Assembly (NCBI RefSeq): GCF_050633425.1 | Contig: NZ_JBOEGM010000016.1 | Coordinates: 186,001-250,000 of the forward strand | Direction of reading: 5' to 3' | Source of the DNA: Pelagimonas sp050633425 | GTDB lineage: Bacteria; Pseudomonadota; Alphaproteobacteria; Rhodobacterales; Rhodobacteraceae | DNA: 64,000 nt | Shown: positions 34,828 through 42,602 of the stretch, one piece after another | Layout of the letters: every line of letters starts with the position of its first letter | Position numbering within the stretch: the stretch's first letter is position 1 | The notes under the pieces: model-generated | What the model saw: the letters and a program-made list of their open reading frames with translations, nothing else | The model's database searches: none | Told to the model about the DNA's origin: nothing | Translations under genes and position numbers: made by a program

Positions 34828-37377
34828 GTGACCAGGTTCATCTTTTCGTTCTTTGGGGCGATCTTTTCTATTGTGACAATGGGCACCATGATGGTCGCTC
34901 TGACAATTGGTGCGATTTTTTGGATGTATGGCAGGGACTTACCAAGCCATGAACATCTGGCACAATATACACCGCCGACCATCAGCCGAATCTATTCGAC
35001 CCAGGGTCAGGTGATTGATGAATTTGCCCAAGAACGCCGCCTGTTCACCCCGGCCGAAGAAATTCCTGAGCTGATCAAACATGCCTTTGTCTCGGCCGAA
35101 GATAAAAACTTCTATTCCCATCAGGGGTATGACCTGCGCGGTATCGCCTCTGCCGGGGTCGAAGCCATCCGATCGCGCGGTGGAAGTGTGCGCGGTGCCT
35201 CGACCATCACACAGCAGGTGATGAAGAACTTCCTTTTGTCGGGTGACCGCAAAATGGAGCGCAAAATCAAAGAGATCATCCTTGCGACCCGCGTCGAAGA
35301 GGCGCTGAGCAAGGAAAAGATCCTTGAACTTTACCTGAACGAAATTTTCCTGGGCCAAAACGCCTATGGTGTCACCGCCGCCGCGCAGGTGTATTTTAAC
35401 AAAACCCTAAGCGAATTGGTGCCGCATGAGGCGGCTTTCTTGGCCTCTTTGCCCAAAGCGCCTTCGGATTTTCACCCGGTGCGCCGCAAAGAACGGGTGA
35501 CAAACCGCCGAAATTTTGTGCTCAAGGAGATGTATGAAAACGGCTACATCACCTATGAGACCTATCAATCGGAACGGCTCTTGCCGCTGTTGTCGGTGCA
35601 AAACGGCGATTACACCCCCTATGGCCGGTCGCTGCCGCCGCGTGATTATTTCACCGACGAAATCCGTCGCCAGCTGAGCCGCAACTTCGGTGAAGATCAG
35701 TTCTTTTCCGGTGGCTATTCGGTCCGCGCGACACTTGATCCCGAAATGCAGGTTGAAGCGGCGCATTCTTTGCAACGCGCGCTTGAGCAATATGACCGTG
35801 GCCTTGGCCGTTGGAATGGCACCGGCAAAACGATCGCCGCGGATAAGCTCACCAGTGAAGAAGCCTGGCGTGAGGCGCTGAGCAATACACGGGTGACCCG
35901 CGATGTTGATCTGGTGTCCAAATGGTATCCGGCGGTTGTTCTGGATGTGCGCGAAAACGAATTGCAGGTCGGGATCGAAGGCATTGACCAGAACGATCCG
36001 CGTGGCAACATCGTTCCGCGCAAGGATACCAGCTGGTTCAAAGGTAACCTGTTTGACAATTTTGAGCGTGGCGACGTGATCCACCTGCGTGAGATGCGCG
36101 ATGATGACAACGGCAATTTCATTCGCTGGACCCTGCGCCAAGTGCCCAAAGTGCAGGGCGGGTTTATGGCGATGGACGTCAATACCGGCCGTGTTATCGC
36201 GATGCAGGGTGGGTTTAGCTATCAGAACTCGGTCTTTAACCGCGCCACCCAGGCCCAGCGTCAGCCCGGCTCAAGCTTCAAACCCTTTGTCTACGCGGCG
36301 GCGTTGGACAGCGGCTATACCCCGGCGACCATCGTGGTCGACGCCCCGATTGAGATCGACACGCCTTATGGTGTGTGGCGGCCCCAAAACGCCAGCCACA
36401 AGTTCTATGGCCCGACGCCTCTTCGCACCGGGATTGAACAATCGCGGAACCTGATGACGATCCGGTTGGCCCAAGAGGTCGGGATGGATGTTGTGGCCTC
36501 TTATGCCGAAAAATTTGGCATGTATGAGAGCATGGGCCGTGTGTTGGCCAACGCCCTTGGGGCCGATGAAACCACGCTGTATCAGGTGGTTGCGGCCTAT
36601 GCGATGTTTGCCAACGGGGGGGAGCGTGTACAGCCAACCCTGATTGACCGTGTCCAGGATCGCTATGGCACAACGATCTTTTCGCATGATGCCGCGCCTG
36701 GCAACAAACGGGTGTGCGTCAATTGTGATGATCCAAACCTGCGCGAAGGCCGCAGCCCGCGCATTGAAAATGACCGCGAGCGCGTCATGGATCCGGTCAC
36801 CGCCTATCAGCTGACCTCGATGATGCAGGGGGTGGTTGAACGCGGGACAGCCCGCAAGACCGTCAAACTAAGCGTGCCAACGGCGGGTAAAACCGGGACG
36901 ACAAACGATGCAAAAGACGTTTGGTTTGTTGGCTTTACGTCCAATATCGTTGCCGGGTGCTACATCGGCTATGACACGCCTCGGTCGATGGGACGCGGGG
37001 CTTCGGGCGGCGGTATGTGCGGCCCGGTCTTTACCCGGTTTATGCGCAAAGCGACGGCAAAATACGGTGGCGGCAAATTCCGCGCACCAGAAGATTGTAC
37101 CTTCATCAAGATTGACCGCTTCTCCGGCGCCCGTGTTGGCTCTGATGCCAGCGGTCCAAATGTGGTGTCCGAATGCTTCCGCGACGATGGGTTTTCCACA
37201 ATCGTCTTTGGCGGTCAGGGTCTGACAGGCAGCTTTGCAGTGTCTGGCAGCTTTGACCTGATCCGCCCCAATGAAGCGGCCGGTAAGGCGCGCGAAGTCA
37301 CCACGTCGACCGGTAAGAAAGCCGTTGTCGGGCCCAAGGCGGGCTTTGGGACATTGTCGTCGGGTGGGTTGTTCTAA
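34828..37377 (+). CDS. penicillin-binding protein 1A, bifunctional
   Basis: A class A PBP of 849 residues. It has one membrane anchor (residues 3-32), a GT51 transglycosylase domain (AEDKNFYSHQGYDLRG, TITQQVMKNFLLSG, KEKILELYLNEIFLGQ), an OB-like insert, and a transpeptidase domain with SxxK in RQPGSSFKPFVYAA, SxN in IEQSRNLMTIRL and KTG in PTAGKTGTTNDAKD. It polymerises and crosslinks peptidoglycan. The start is GTG 34828 behind TTGGGGGTC. It is 117 bases downstream of the amidase gene, and its stop overlaps that of the converging kinase gene. Confidence 0.96.
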   Translation: MTRFIFSFFGAIFSIVTMGTMMVALTIGAIFWMYGRDLPSHEHLAQYTPPTISRIYSTQGQVIDEFAQERRLFTPAEEIPELIKHAFVSAEDKNFYSHQGYDLRGIASAGVEAIRSRGGSVRGASTITQQVMKNFLLSGDRKMERKIKEIILATRVEEALSKEKILELYLNEIFLGQNAYGVTAAAQVYFNKTLSELVPHEAAFLASLPKAPSDFHPVRRKERVTNRRNFVLKEMYENGYITYETYQSERLLPLLSVQNGDYTPYGRSLPPRDYFTDEIRRQLSRNFGEDQFFSGGYSVRATLDPEMQVEAAHSLQRALEQYDRGLGRWNGTGKTIAADKLTSEEAWREALSNTRVTRDVDLVSKWYPAVVLDVRENELQVGIEGIDQNDPRGNIVPRKDTSWFKGNLFDNFERGDVIHLREMRDDDNGNFIRWTLRQVPKVQGGFMAMDVNTGRVIAMQGGFSYQNSVFNRATQAQRQPGSSFKPFVYAAALDSGYTPATIVVDAPIEIDTPYGVWRPQNASHKFYGPTPLRTGIEQSRNLMTIRLAQEVGMDVVASYAEKFGMYESMGRVLANALGADETTLYQVVAAYAMFANGGERVQPTLIDRVQDRYGTTIFSHDAAPGNKRVCVNCDDPNLREGRSPRIENDRERVMDPVTAYQLTSMMQGVVERGTARKTVKLSVPTAGKTGTTNDAKDVWFVGFTSNIVAGCYIGYDTPRSMGRGASGGGMCGPVFTRFMRKATAKYGGGKFRAPEDCTFIKIDRFSGARVGSDASGPNVVSECFRDDGFSTIVFGGQGLTGSFAVSGSFDLIRPNEAAGKAREVTTSTGKKAVVGPKAGFGTLSSGGLF

Positions 37378-38222
37378 ACCTCATCAGCGAGCTGGAGCAA
37401 CAATGACAAAAGGTCGGCCTCTTGATTGATTCCAGGGCCGGCCTTTAACGTTCCTTTGGCTCGCAGTCCGATTGACCAGGCGCATTTGGCCGCAGCCCAT
37501 TGCGCCAGACGTTTTTGATCAACCTCTAATCCCTGCGCAAACCATTCCAACCTCTGACGCTGCAAAGCCCGGTCGCGTAATAATGGATCACAGCCTTTGG
37601 GGTTGCGCATGGCGTTGGCCATCTCATAGGCCGGTTCCCCGAGCACGCCCTTGGCATCAATGGCGATCAACCCACGGTCCGAATAAAACACATTGTCATG
37701 ATGCAAATCGCCATGCAGCGGGCGGATGTCAGTTTGAGTTGCCAGGAGATGCCGGGCAAGACCCGTGGCTTTGCGGAAATCCTGAACAATTCCTTGCGGA
37801 CAATCGGCGTGAAATTTGAGGTCAAAGAGGTGTTGAAACCAGGCATCCAACGTCGGAAGATGGGGCATTGGGGGCAGGGGCAATCTGTACAAGTCTCGGC
37901 CAAAAACAGCCAGATTGGTGTTTTGATCCCACTGTCCCTCGCGCAGGGCCTGACCCAAAGTCTTGCCCGCCAGAAATTCAATCACCAAGGCGTTTTGGCG
38001 TACATGATAGATGCGCGGCACATGGCGATCGCTGGCTTGGGCCCATGCCTGCATCAGCCCAACTCCGGCGGTCTCGTTGCCCATATCGCTGCCATGATAC
38101 AGTTTGAGCACTTGCTCGTGCCCCTCGGCACTTCGAACGCGCCACAGCTCAGCAATGCCGGTTTTGGTCAAAGGACGCGGATCTTTCAGGTGAAATTCGC
38201 GAAGAGCGCTTAGCAAATCCAT
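37374..38222 (-). CDS. APH/choline kinase-fold phosphotransferase
   Basis: A 282-residue cytoplasmic protein of the protein-kinase-like APH superfamily. The catalytic loop reads LHGDLHHDNVFYSDRG and the metal aspartate follows in LIAIDAKGVLGEPAYEMAN. The N-lobe Lys lies in EQVLKLYHGSD. The IDAKG-GEPAYE pattern is closest to the APH(6)/streptomycin kinase subgroup, but single chromosomal copies like this usually have unknown small-molecule substrates, so resistance should not be assumed. The ATG at 38222 has AAGGGA upstream; a frame open to 38279 overlaps the prfB promoter region. Confidence 0.82.
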   Translation of the reverse strand: MDLLSALREFHLKDPRPLTKTGIAELWRVRSAEGHEQVLKLYHGSDMGNETAGVGLMQAWAQASDRHVPRIYHVRQNALVIEFLAGKTLGQALREGQWDQNTNLAVFGRDLYRLPLPPMPHLPTLDAWFQHLFDLKFHADCPQGIVQDFRKATGLARHLLATQTDIRPLHGDLHHDNVFYSDRGLIAIDAKGVLGEPAYEMANAMRNPKGCDPLLRDRALQRQRLEWFAQGLEVDQKRLAQWAAAKCAWSIGLRAKGTLKAGPGINQEADLLSLLLQLADEV

Positions 38223-38313
38223 TTGTACGCGTCCCTTGTCTTGCCGAGCCTTGCCGACCTTCGCGCCCCTTGCTATCACGCATCACCTGAATAAGTGAAA
38301 CTGGATCAGACCC

Positions 38314-39441
38314 ATGCGCGCAGAAGCACAGAACAATGTCGATAAGATCGAGAAATCGCTCGAATTGCTGCGCCAGCGGTTGGATTGGGATACGGCTCCG
38401 CATCGGCTTGAGGAATTCAATGCCCGCGTTGAGGACCCTAACCTGTGGGATGATCCTGAGGCGGCTCAAAAGCTGATGCGTGAACGCCAGATGTTGGTCG
38501 ATGCGATGGAGACCTATAGCTCGATCAAGCAAGAGATGACCGACAATGTCGAGATGATCGAGCTTGGCGAGATGGAAGAAGATGACGAAGTCATCGCTGA
38601 TGCCGAAGAGGCGCTGTCAGTTCTGACTGATAAGGCCGCCAAGAAAGAGCTTGAAGCCTTGTTGGACGGTGAGGCCGATTCCAACGACACGTTCCTGGAG
38701 ATCAATTCCGGGGCAGGCGGCACAGAAAGCTGCGACTGGGCCAGTATGCTGGCGCGGATGTATGTCCGCTGGGCCGAAGCGCATGGCTATGATGTTGAAC
38801 TTCAATCAGAAAGTGCGGGCGAAGAGGCCGGCATCAAATCGGCGGCCTACAAAATTTCAGGGCATAACGCCTATGGGTGGCTCAAATCCGAAAGCGGCGT
38901 ACACCGGTTGGTGCGGATTTCGCCCTTTGACAGCGCCGCAAAACGGCACACGTCTTTTACCTCGGTCAAAGTGTATCCGGTGGTGGATGACAACATCGAA
39001 ATCGAAGTGAACCCGGCCGATATTCGCATTGATACCTATCGGTCATCCGGTGCGGGTGGTCAGCACGTGAACACCACCGATTCCGCGGTGCGTATCACCC
39101 ACCATCCCACAGGGATCGTTGTGACCTCGTCCGAGAAATCCCAACACCAGAACCGCGACATCGCGATGAAAGCGCTTAAGTCGCGCCTGTATCAGATGGA
39201 ATTGGACAAACGCTCGGCGCTTGTGAACGAAGTGCATGAAAACGCCGGGGACGCGGGCTGGGGCAACCAGATCCGATCCTATGTGTTGCAGCCCTATCAG
39301 ATGGTTAAAGACCTGCGCACAAGCTACGAGACTTCGGATACCAAGGGTGTTCTTGATGGCGATCTTGATGGGCTGATGGCGGCGACGCTGGCGCTTCAGG
39401 TGGCGGGCAAAAGCCGGGCTGACGCACAATCTGACGATTGA
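38314..39441 (+). CDS. prfB: peptide chain release factor 2
   Basis: RF2 recognises UGA and UAA stop codons and triggers peptidyl-tRNA hydrolysis. The 375-residue protein has an N-terminal coiled region, the stop-codon recognition loop SPFDSAAKRHTSF (SPF type) and the catalytic GGQ in SSGAGGQHVNTTDSAVR. The reading frame is continuous: there is no in-frame UGA and no autoregulatory frameshift site near codon 25, unlike Escherichia coli. It is divergent from the kinase gene. Confidence 0.97.
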   Translation: MRAEAQNNVDKIEKSLELLRQRLDWDTAPHRLEEFNARVEDPNLWDDPEAAQKLMRERQMLVDAMETYSSIKQEMTDNVEMIELGEMEEDDEVIADAEEALSVLTDKAAKKELEALLDGEADSNDTFLEINSGAGGTESCDWASMLARMYVRWAEAHGYDVELQSESAGEEAGIKSAAYKISGHNAYGWLKSESGVHRLVRISPFDSAAKRHTSFTSVKVYPVVDDNIEIEVNPADIRIDTYRSSGAGGQHVNTTDSAVRITHHPTGIVVTSSEKSQHQNRDIAMKALKSRLYQMELDKRSALVNEVHENAGDAGWGNQIRSYVLQPYQMVKDLRTSYETSDTKGVLDGDLDGLMAATLALQVAGKSRADAQSDD

Positions 39442-39471
39442 TCCGATCGAATAGCAGGCATTGGAGCACCT

Positions 39472-39495
39472 AAAACGCCTCGACGCGTTTTGCAG
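39472..39495 (+). terminator. probable prfB terminator
   Basis: AAAACGC and GCGTTTT form a 7-base stem with a six-base loop 30 bases after the prfB stop codon. The T-run is built into the stem and short, so it is of moderate strength. Confidence 0.55.
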
Positions 39496-39642
39496 ATTCC
39501 TAGCCCGGAATTGATGCGCCAAGATTTGAGGGATGGGTATCTATTGTCGCATGGCGCTGTTGGTGGCCGTGTTATTCTTGCTTGCCAAACACATATCCGC
39601 TTTAGTGAATGGAAATAGGACTTGTCTCAGGGAGGAGGGGAC

Positions 39643-40440
39643 ATGCCCGATACACCAAAACCCGGCGTTCCCGCGTTGGCGGATGTGACATTCGAACATT
39701 TGAAAACTGCGTTAAAGCGCGGCTGGTCCGATGTGACCAAGGCTCCGATGTTTGCCTTGGTTTTTGCAGGAACCTATGTCTTGTGCGGTTGGATCATGAC
39801 TTGGATCACCTTGCAGACGGGCCAAAGTTACTGGCTGGTCTTCGCGGCCATTGGCTTTCCTCTCATCGCGCCGTTTTTTGCCGTCGGCCTTTATGATGTG
39901 AGCCGCCGGATAGAGCAGGGGCGTCCTTTGGATTGGCCGGAAATCCTCTCTGTGATTTTGCGGCAATCCAAGCGGCAGTTACCGTCGATCTGCGCCATCA
40001 TTATCTTTATGTTTTTGTTCTGGTTCTTTGTGGCCCACATGATTTTTGCCCTGTTCATGGGGCTTGCGACGATGACCAATGTCTCCACATCCTTTGATGT
40101 CTATTTGTCGGCTGATGGCATCACGATGCTCACGGTTGGCACCTTGGTTGGCGCGGCGTTTGCTTCGGTGTTATACATGATTACGGTGCTTTCCCTGCCT
40201 TTGCTGTTGGATCGGGAGGTGGATTTCGTCACTGCGATGATCACCTCGTTTCAATATGTTCAGGCCCATCCCATTCAGATGTTTGCCTGGGCGGGGTTCA
40301 TCGCCATCTTTACATTCATTTCGATGTTGCCGGGGTTTGTCGGGTTGTTTTTGTCTTTGCCGCTGCTTGGGCATGCGACATGGCATCTCTATGATATGTT
40401 GGCTTATGACACCATGTCAGATCAGGGCAGTGCCGGCTGA
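39643..40440 (+). CDS. DUF2189 membrane protein
   Basis: A 265-residue integral membrane protein with about six membrane segments, of the DUF2189 family (cytochrome c oxidase subunit I-like in older names). The N-terminal DVTFEHLKTALKRGWSDVTKAP, then segments at APMFALVFAGTYVLCGW, IGFPLIAPFFAVGLYDVSRR and LPLLLDREVDFVTAMITS, fit that family. The start at ATG 39643 is set by an unusually long Shine-Dalgarno run, GGGAGGAGGGG; an in-frame TTG at 39622 lies in front of it. Function unknown. Confidence 0.87.
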   Translation: MPDTPKPGVPALADVTFEHLKTALKRGWSDVTKAPMFALVFAGTYVLCGWIMTWITLQTGQSYWLVFAAIGFPLIAPFFAVGLYDVSRRIEQGRPLDWPEILSVILRQSKRQLPSICAIIIFMFLFWFFVAHMIFALFMGLATMTNVSTSFDVYLSADGITMLTVGTLVGAAFASVLYMITVLSLPLLLDREVDFVTAMITSFQYVQAHPIQMFAWAGFIAIFTFISMLPGFVGLFLSLPLLGHATWHLYDMLAYDTMSDQGSAG

Positions 40441-40459
40441 TACGGGTGCGGCGCAAAGA

Positions 40460-40487
40460 AAAAGGGTTGGCAAAAACCAACCCTTTT
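40460..40487. terminator. bidirectional terminator
   Basis: AAAAGGGTTGG and CCAACCCTTTT form an 11-base perfect stem around CAAAAA. Symmetric A and T runs let it serve the DUF2189 gene and the converging regulator gene. Confidence 0.92.
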
Positions 40488-40518
40488 CCCGTGCGAGTGT
40501 GACCTGCAATTTGCGGAG

Positions 40519-41340
40519 TTAGGAAAATCCTTCGCCCACTTTCAGCAGGTTCTTGTGATAGGGCATAAGGCCCTCTTGGTCGCAGAACCCAGACATACGC
40601 GCCGCAGCTAATACTTTGGCGGTATTTGTGCCCAAATGTTCATAGACCAGACGTTCAACGCGGCGGCCTGCCACGTTTTCGCGTACGGTGCGGGTCACAT
40701 ATCCGACCCAAAAGTTATTCTCGAACGACGGAATGCGTGCGAGGTAATTGAATGAAGTTGTGGCAGAGCCTTTGCGGCTGACCAGCGCAGCGACCCCGTC
40801 TTCCTGAGGGAGAATCGCTCCGCGAAATTCTCGGGTTGCCGGGTTCGTTGGCAGGCCTTGTTGGCTCATCGCATCTTTGGCTTCGAAGCCTTTGAGAAAG
40901 GTGTTGTTGCCGTTGCGAAAGACGTAGATCAACCCTTGGACATACATCTGATCTTCCAAAAAGCTCCGGCGTGAAAACCGGTAAAACCCACTTGGAAAGA
41001 CATCTTCTTCGAGTTTGCGCGAAGCGCCACTGACGAACTGCGCGATCGCGGGATCGGTGAGCAACCCTGAAGACGAGTTTTCGATTTTTTCAACCGGCTC
41101 AAGCAAGATCCGGGCATCGACCTGAAAGTAGGAACAAATCCGATGCAACACATCAGGTCTCGGAAAACTCTCGCCCGCCAGATAGCGGTTATATTGTGTT
41201 CGGTTGATCCCCAAATCCCGGCACAGGGCAGAGATAGAAGCGGCCTGGTTGGACAGTTGACGCAAGTTAGCACCAAGCATGCTGCGCAACTCGGCTGGGG
41301 TTGGGCGTCTTGATACGTTTCGGGTCTGTTCGGAGGGCAT
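40519..41340 (-). CDS. XRE-type helix-turn-helix transcriptional regulator
   Basis: A 273-residue regulator. Residues 15-75 form a Cro/C1-like HTH (LGANLRQLSNQAASISALCRDL, INRTQYNRYLAGESFPRPDVL), and the remaining 200 residues form a sensor-like domain I do not recognise (VQGLIYVFRNGNNTFLKGF, FNYLARIPSFENNFWVGYVTR). I chose ATG 41340 with AGAAGG upstream rather than the open frame to 41403. A hairpin or operator lies in its leader. The target genes are unknown; the divergent small gene at 41565 is a candidate. Confidence 0.8.
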   Translation of the reverse strand: MPSEQTRNVSRRPTPAELRSMLGANLRQLSNQAASISALCRDLGINRTQYNRYLAGESFPRPDVLHRICSYFQVDARILLEPVEKIENSSSGLLTDPAIAQFVSGASRKLEEDVFPSGFYRFSRRSFLEDQMYVQGLIYVFRNGNNTFLKGFEAKDAMSQQGLPTNPATREFRGAILPQEDGVAALVSRKGSATTSFNYLARIPSFENNFWVGYVTRTVRENVAGRRVERLVYEHLGTNTAKVLAAARMSGFCDQEGLMPYHKNLLKVGEGFS

Positions 41341-41368
41341 ACGCCTTCTCTTTCTAGTTGATTTTGCT

Positions 41369-41390
41369 CCCGCCTCTTTACTTAGGCGGG
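41369..41390. promoter_or_regulatory. inverted repeat upstream of the XRE regulator
   Basis: CCCGCCT and AGGCGGG with an eight-base spacer lie 29 bases upstream of the regulator start codon, within the divergent region toward the gene at 41565. It may be an autoregulatory operator or a leader hairpin. Confidence 0.4.
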
Positions 41391-41564
41391 TTGATTGTCC
41401 CAAAATGATACAGCGGGCGTTGCTAACTAGCGTCAGTGGTGATGCTTACTCGCACCAATCGTGCAAATTTACGCCACAAAAATCAAGCACCCGACGCGGG
41501 AAAAATCATATTCGATGTAAAAAGTTTGGTTCATTTTAAAGAGGCAATAACCAAAGAGTGCGTC

Positions 41565-41870
41565 ATGGAAGAACGGATGTATGGGGTTGTCCTCTGGGCA
41601 GATGAGATAGACAGCAAAGCTGTCATCTGGTGTGAGGATCACGGCAACCTTGCCTATTACTCGGCAGCTGATCATAGCATGCACCGGGGCGTCGCCTTAG
41701 ATGCAGGGGATTTGATACAATTTGATCTGCAAGAAGAAAGAGATTGCCGTCTCGCGCGCAACCTTCAGCATGTCGATTCCGGGTTTGCACCCGACATAGC
41801 GTCGAACTTGCAAGCCAAGAAAACCGGCGGGGATAACATCGTGAGTTTCCCAAACGCCCGCGTTTGTTGA
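41565..41870 (+). CDS. small cytoplasmic protein of unknown function
   Basis: A 101-residue protein that starts MEERMYGVVLWADEIDSKAV, continues VIWCEDHGNLAYYSAADHS and GVALDAGDLIQFDLQEERD, then ends with a polar tail INVSFPNARV-like (DNIVSFPNARVC). The beta-rich core of about 65 residues resembles a small barrel, possibly a cold-shock-like or OB fold, but no RNP motif is present and I do not assign one. AAGAG precedes ATG 41565; a second ATG at 41577 is also possible. It is divergent from the XRE regulator and closed by a strong terminator. Confidence 0.68.
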   Translation: MEERMYGVVLWADEIDSKAVIWCEDHGNLAYYSAADHSMHRGVALDAGDLIQFDLQEERDCRLARNLQHVDSGFAPDIASNLQAKKTGGDNIVSFPNARVC

Positions 41871-41877
41871 CCCAAAA

Positions 41878-41905
41878 ATAAAGGCACCCATGAGGTGCCT
41901 TTTTG
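41878..41905. terminator. bidirectional terminator
   Basis: AAGGCACC and GGTGCCTT form an 8-base stem with loop CATGA, flanked by AAAATA and TTTTGTTTT. It separates the small gene at 41565 from converging ilvH. Confidence 0.92.
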
Positions 41906-41929
41906 TTTTACTACTGATTGTTTGGGGCC

Positions 41930-42490
41930 TTAGGTGCCGCGCGCCAAGGCAGCGACACCTGTTCGCGCAACCTCTTCCAAGCCAAGCGGGCGCATGAGAT
42001 CGGCAAACGCGTCGATCTTGTCGGGTGTCCCGGTGATTTGGAACACAAAGCTTTCCAACGTCGAATCGACAACATGTGCCCTAAAAATATCCGCCAATCG
42101 AAGCGCTTCGACGCGCTTGTCGCCATTGCCGTTGACCTTGATCAGCGCCAATTCGCGCTCGACTGAGCGCCCTTCAACGGTGAGATCGTGGACATCATGC
42201 ACTTCGACAATGCGGCCAAGCTGGGCTTTGATCTGTTCGATCACTTGCGGCGTGCCCGTTGTGACAACTGTGATCCGTGACAGACCGCCCTCGTGGTCAA
42301 CTTCGGCGACTGTCAGGCTTTCGATGTTATAGCCGCGACCGGAAAACAACCCGATGACACGTGCCAAAACTCCGGGTTCGTTTTCGACCAATACCGCCAG
42401 CGTATGTGTTTCCTGAATATCAGAGAACGTGGGGCGAAGGTTATAGGCCGAGTGCTTGCTCGAACCTTTCTTGATCTTTAGCGGCGACAT
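41930..42490 (-). CDS. ilvH: acetolactate synthase small (regulatory) subunit
   Basis: The 186-residue regulatory subunit of acetohydroxyacid synthase, giving valine feedback inhibition. The N-terminal ACT domain is clear (THTLAVLVENEPGVLARVIGLFSGRGYNIESL), followed by the C-terminal ACT-like domain (ALIKVNGNGDKRVEALRLADIF). AAGG lies upstream of the ATG. The catalytic partner ilvI is 2.3 kb upstream on the same strand, but a histidine kinase gene in the opposite orientation and a terminator lie between, so ilvH needs its own promoter. Confidence 0.95.
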   Translation of the reverse strand: MSPLKIKKGSSKHSAYNLRPTFSDIQETHTLAVLVENEPGVLARVIGLFSGRGYNIESLTVAEVDHEGGLSRITVVTTGTPQVIEQIKAQLGRIVEVHDVHDLTVEGRSVERELALIKVNGNGDKRVEALRLADIFRAHVVDSTLESFVFQITGTPDKIDAFADLMRPLGLEEVARTGVAALARGT

Positions 42491-42602
42491 GTCAGGCCTT
42501 TTCGTAAAGTTGCGCGGAAACTGCTTGCGTACTTAAACAATACTTCACGCCGATGCGCCAGTGTCAAAGCCAGTTTGGATTGGGTTCAGCATAGGCTTGG
42601 TG

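Noticed and set aside
37374..38222. Aminoglycoside resistance gene
   Set aside because: The fold is APH-like, but it is a chromosomal gene among housekeeping genes with no mobile element, so resistance cannot be claimed.
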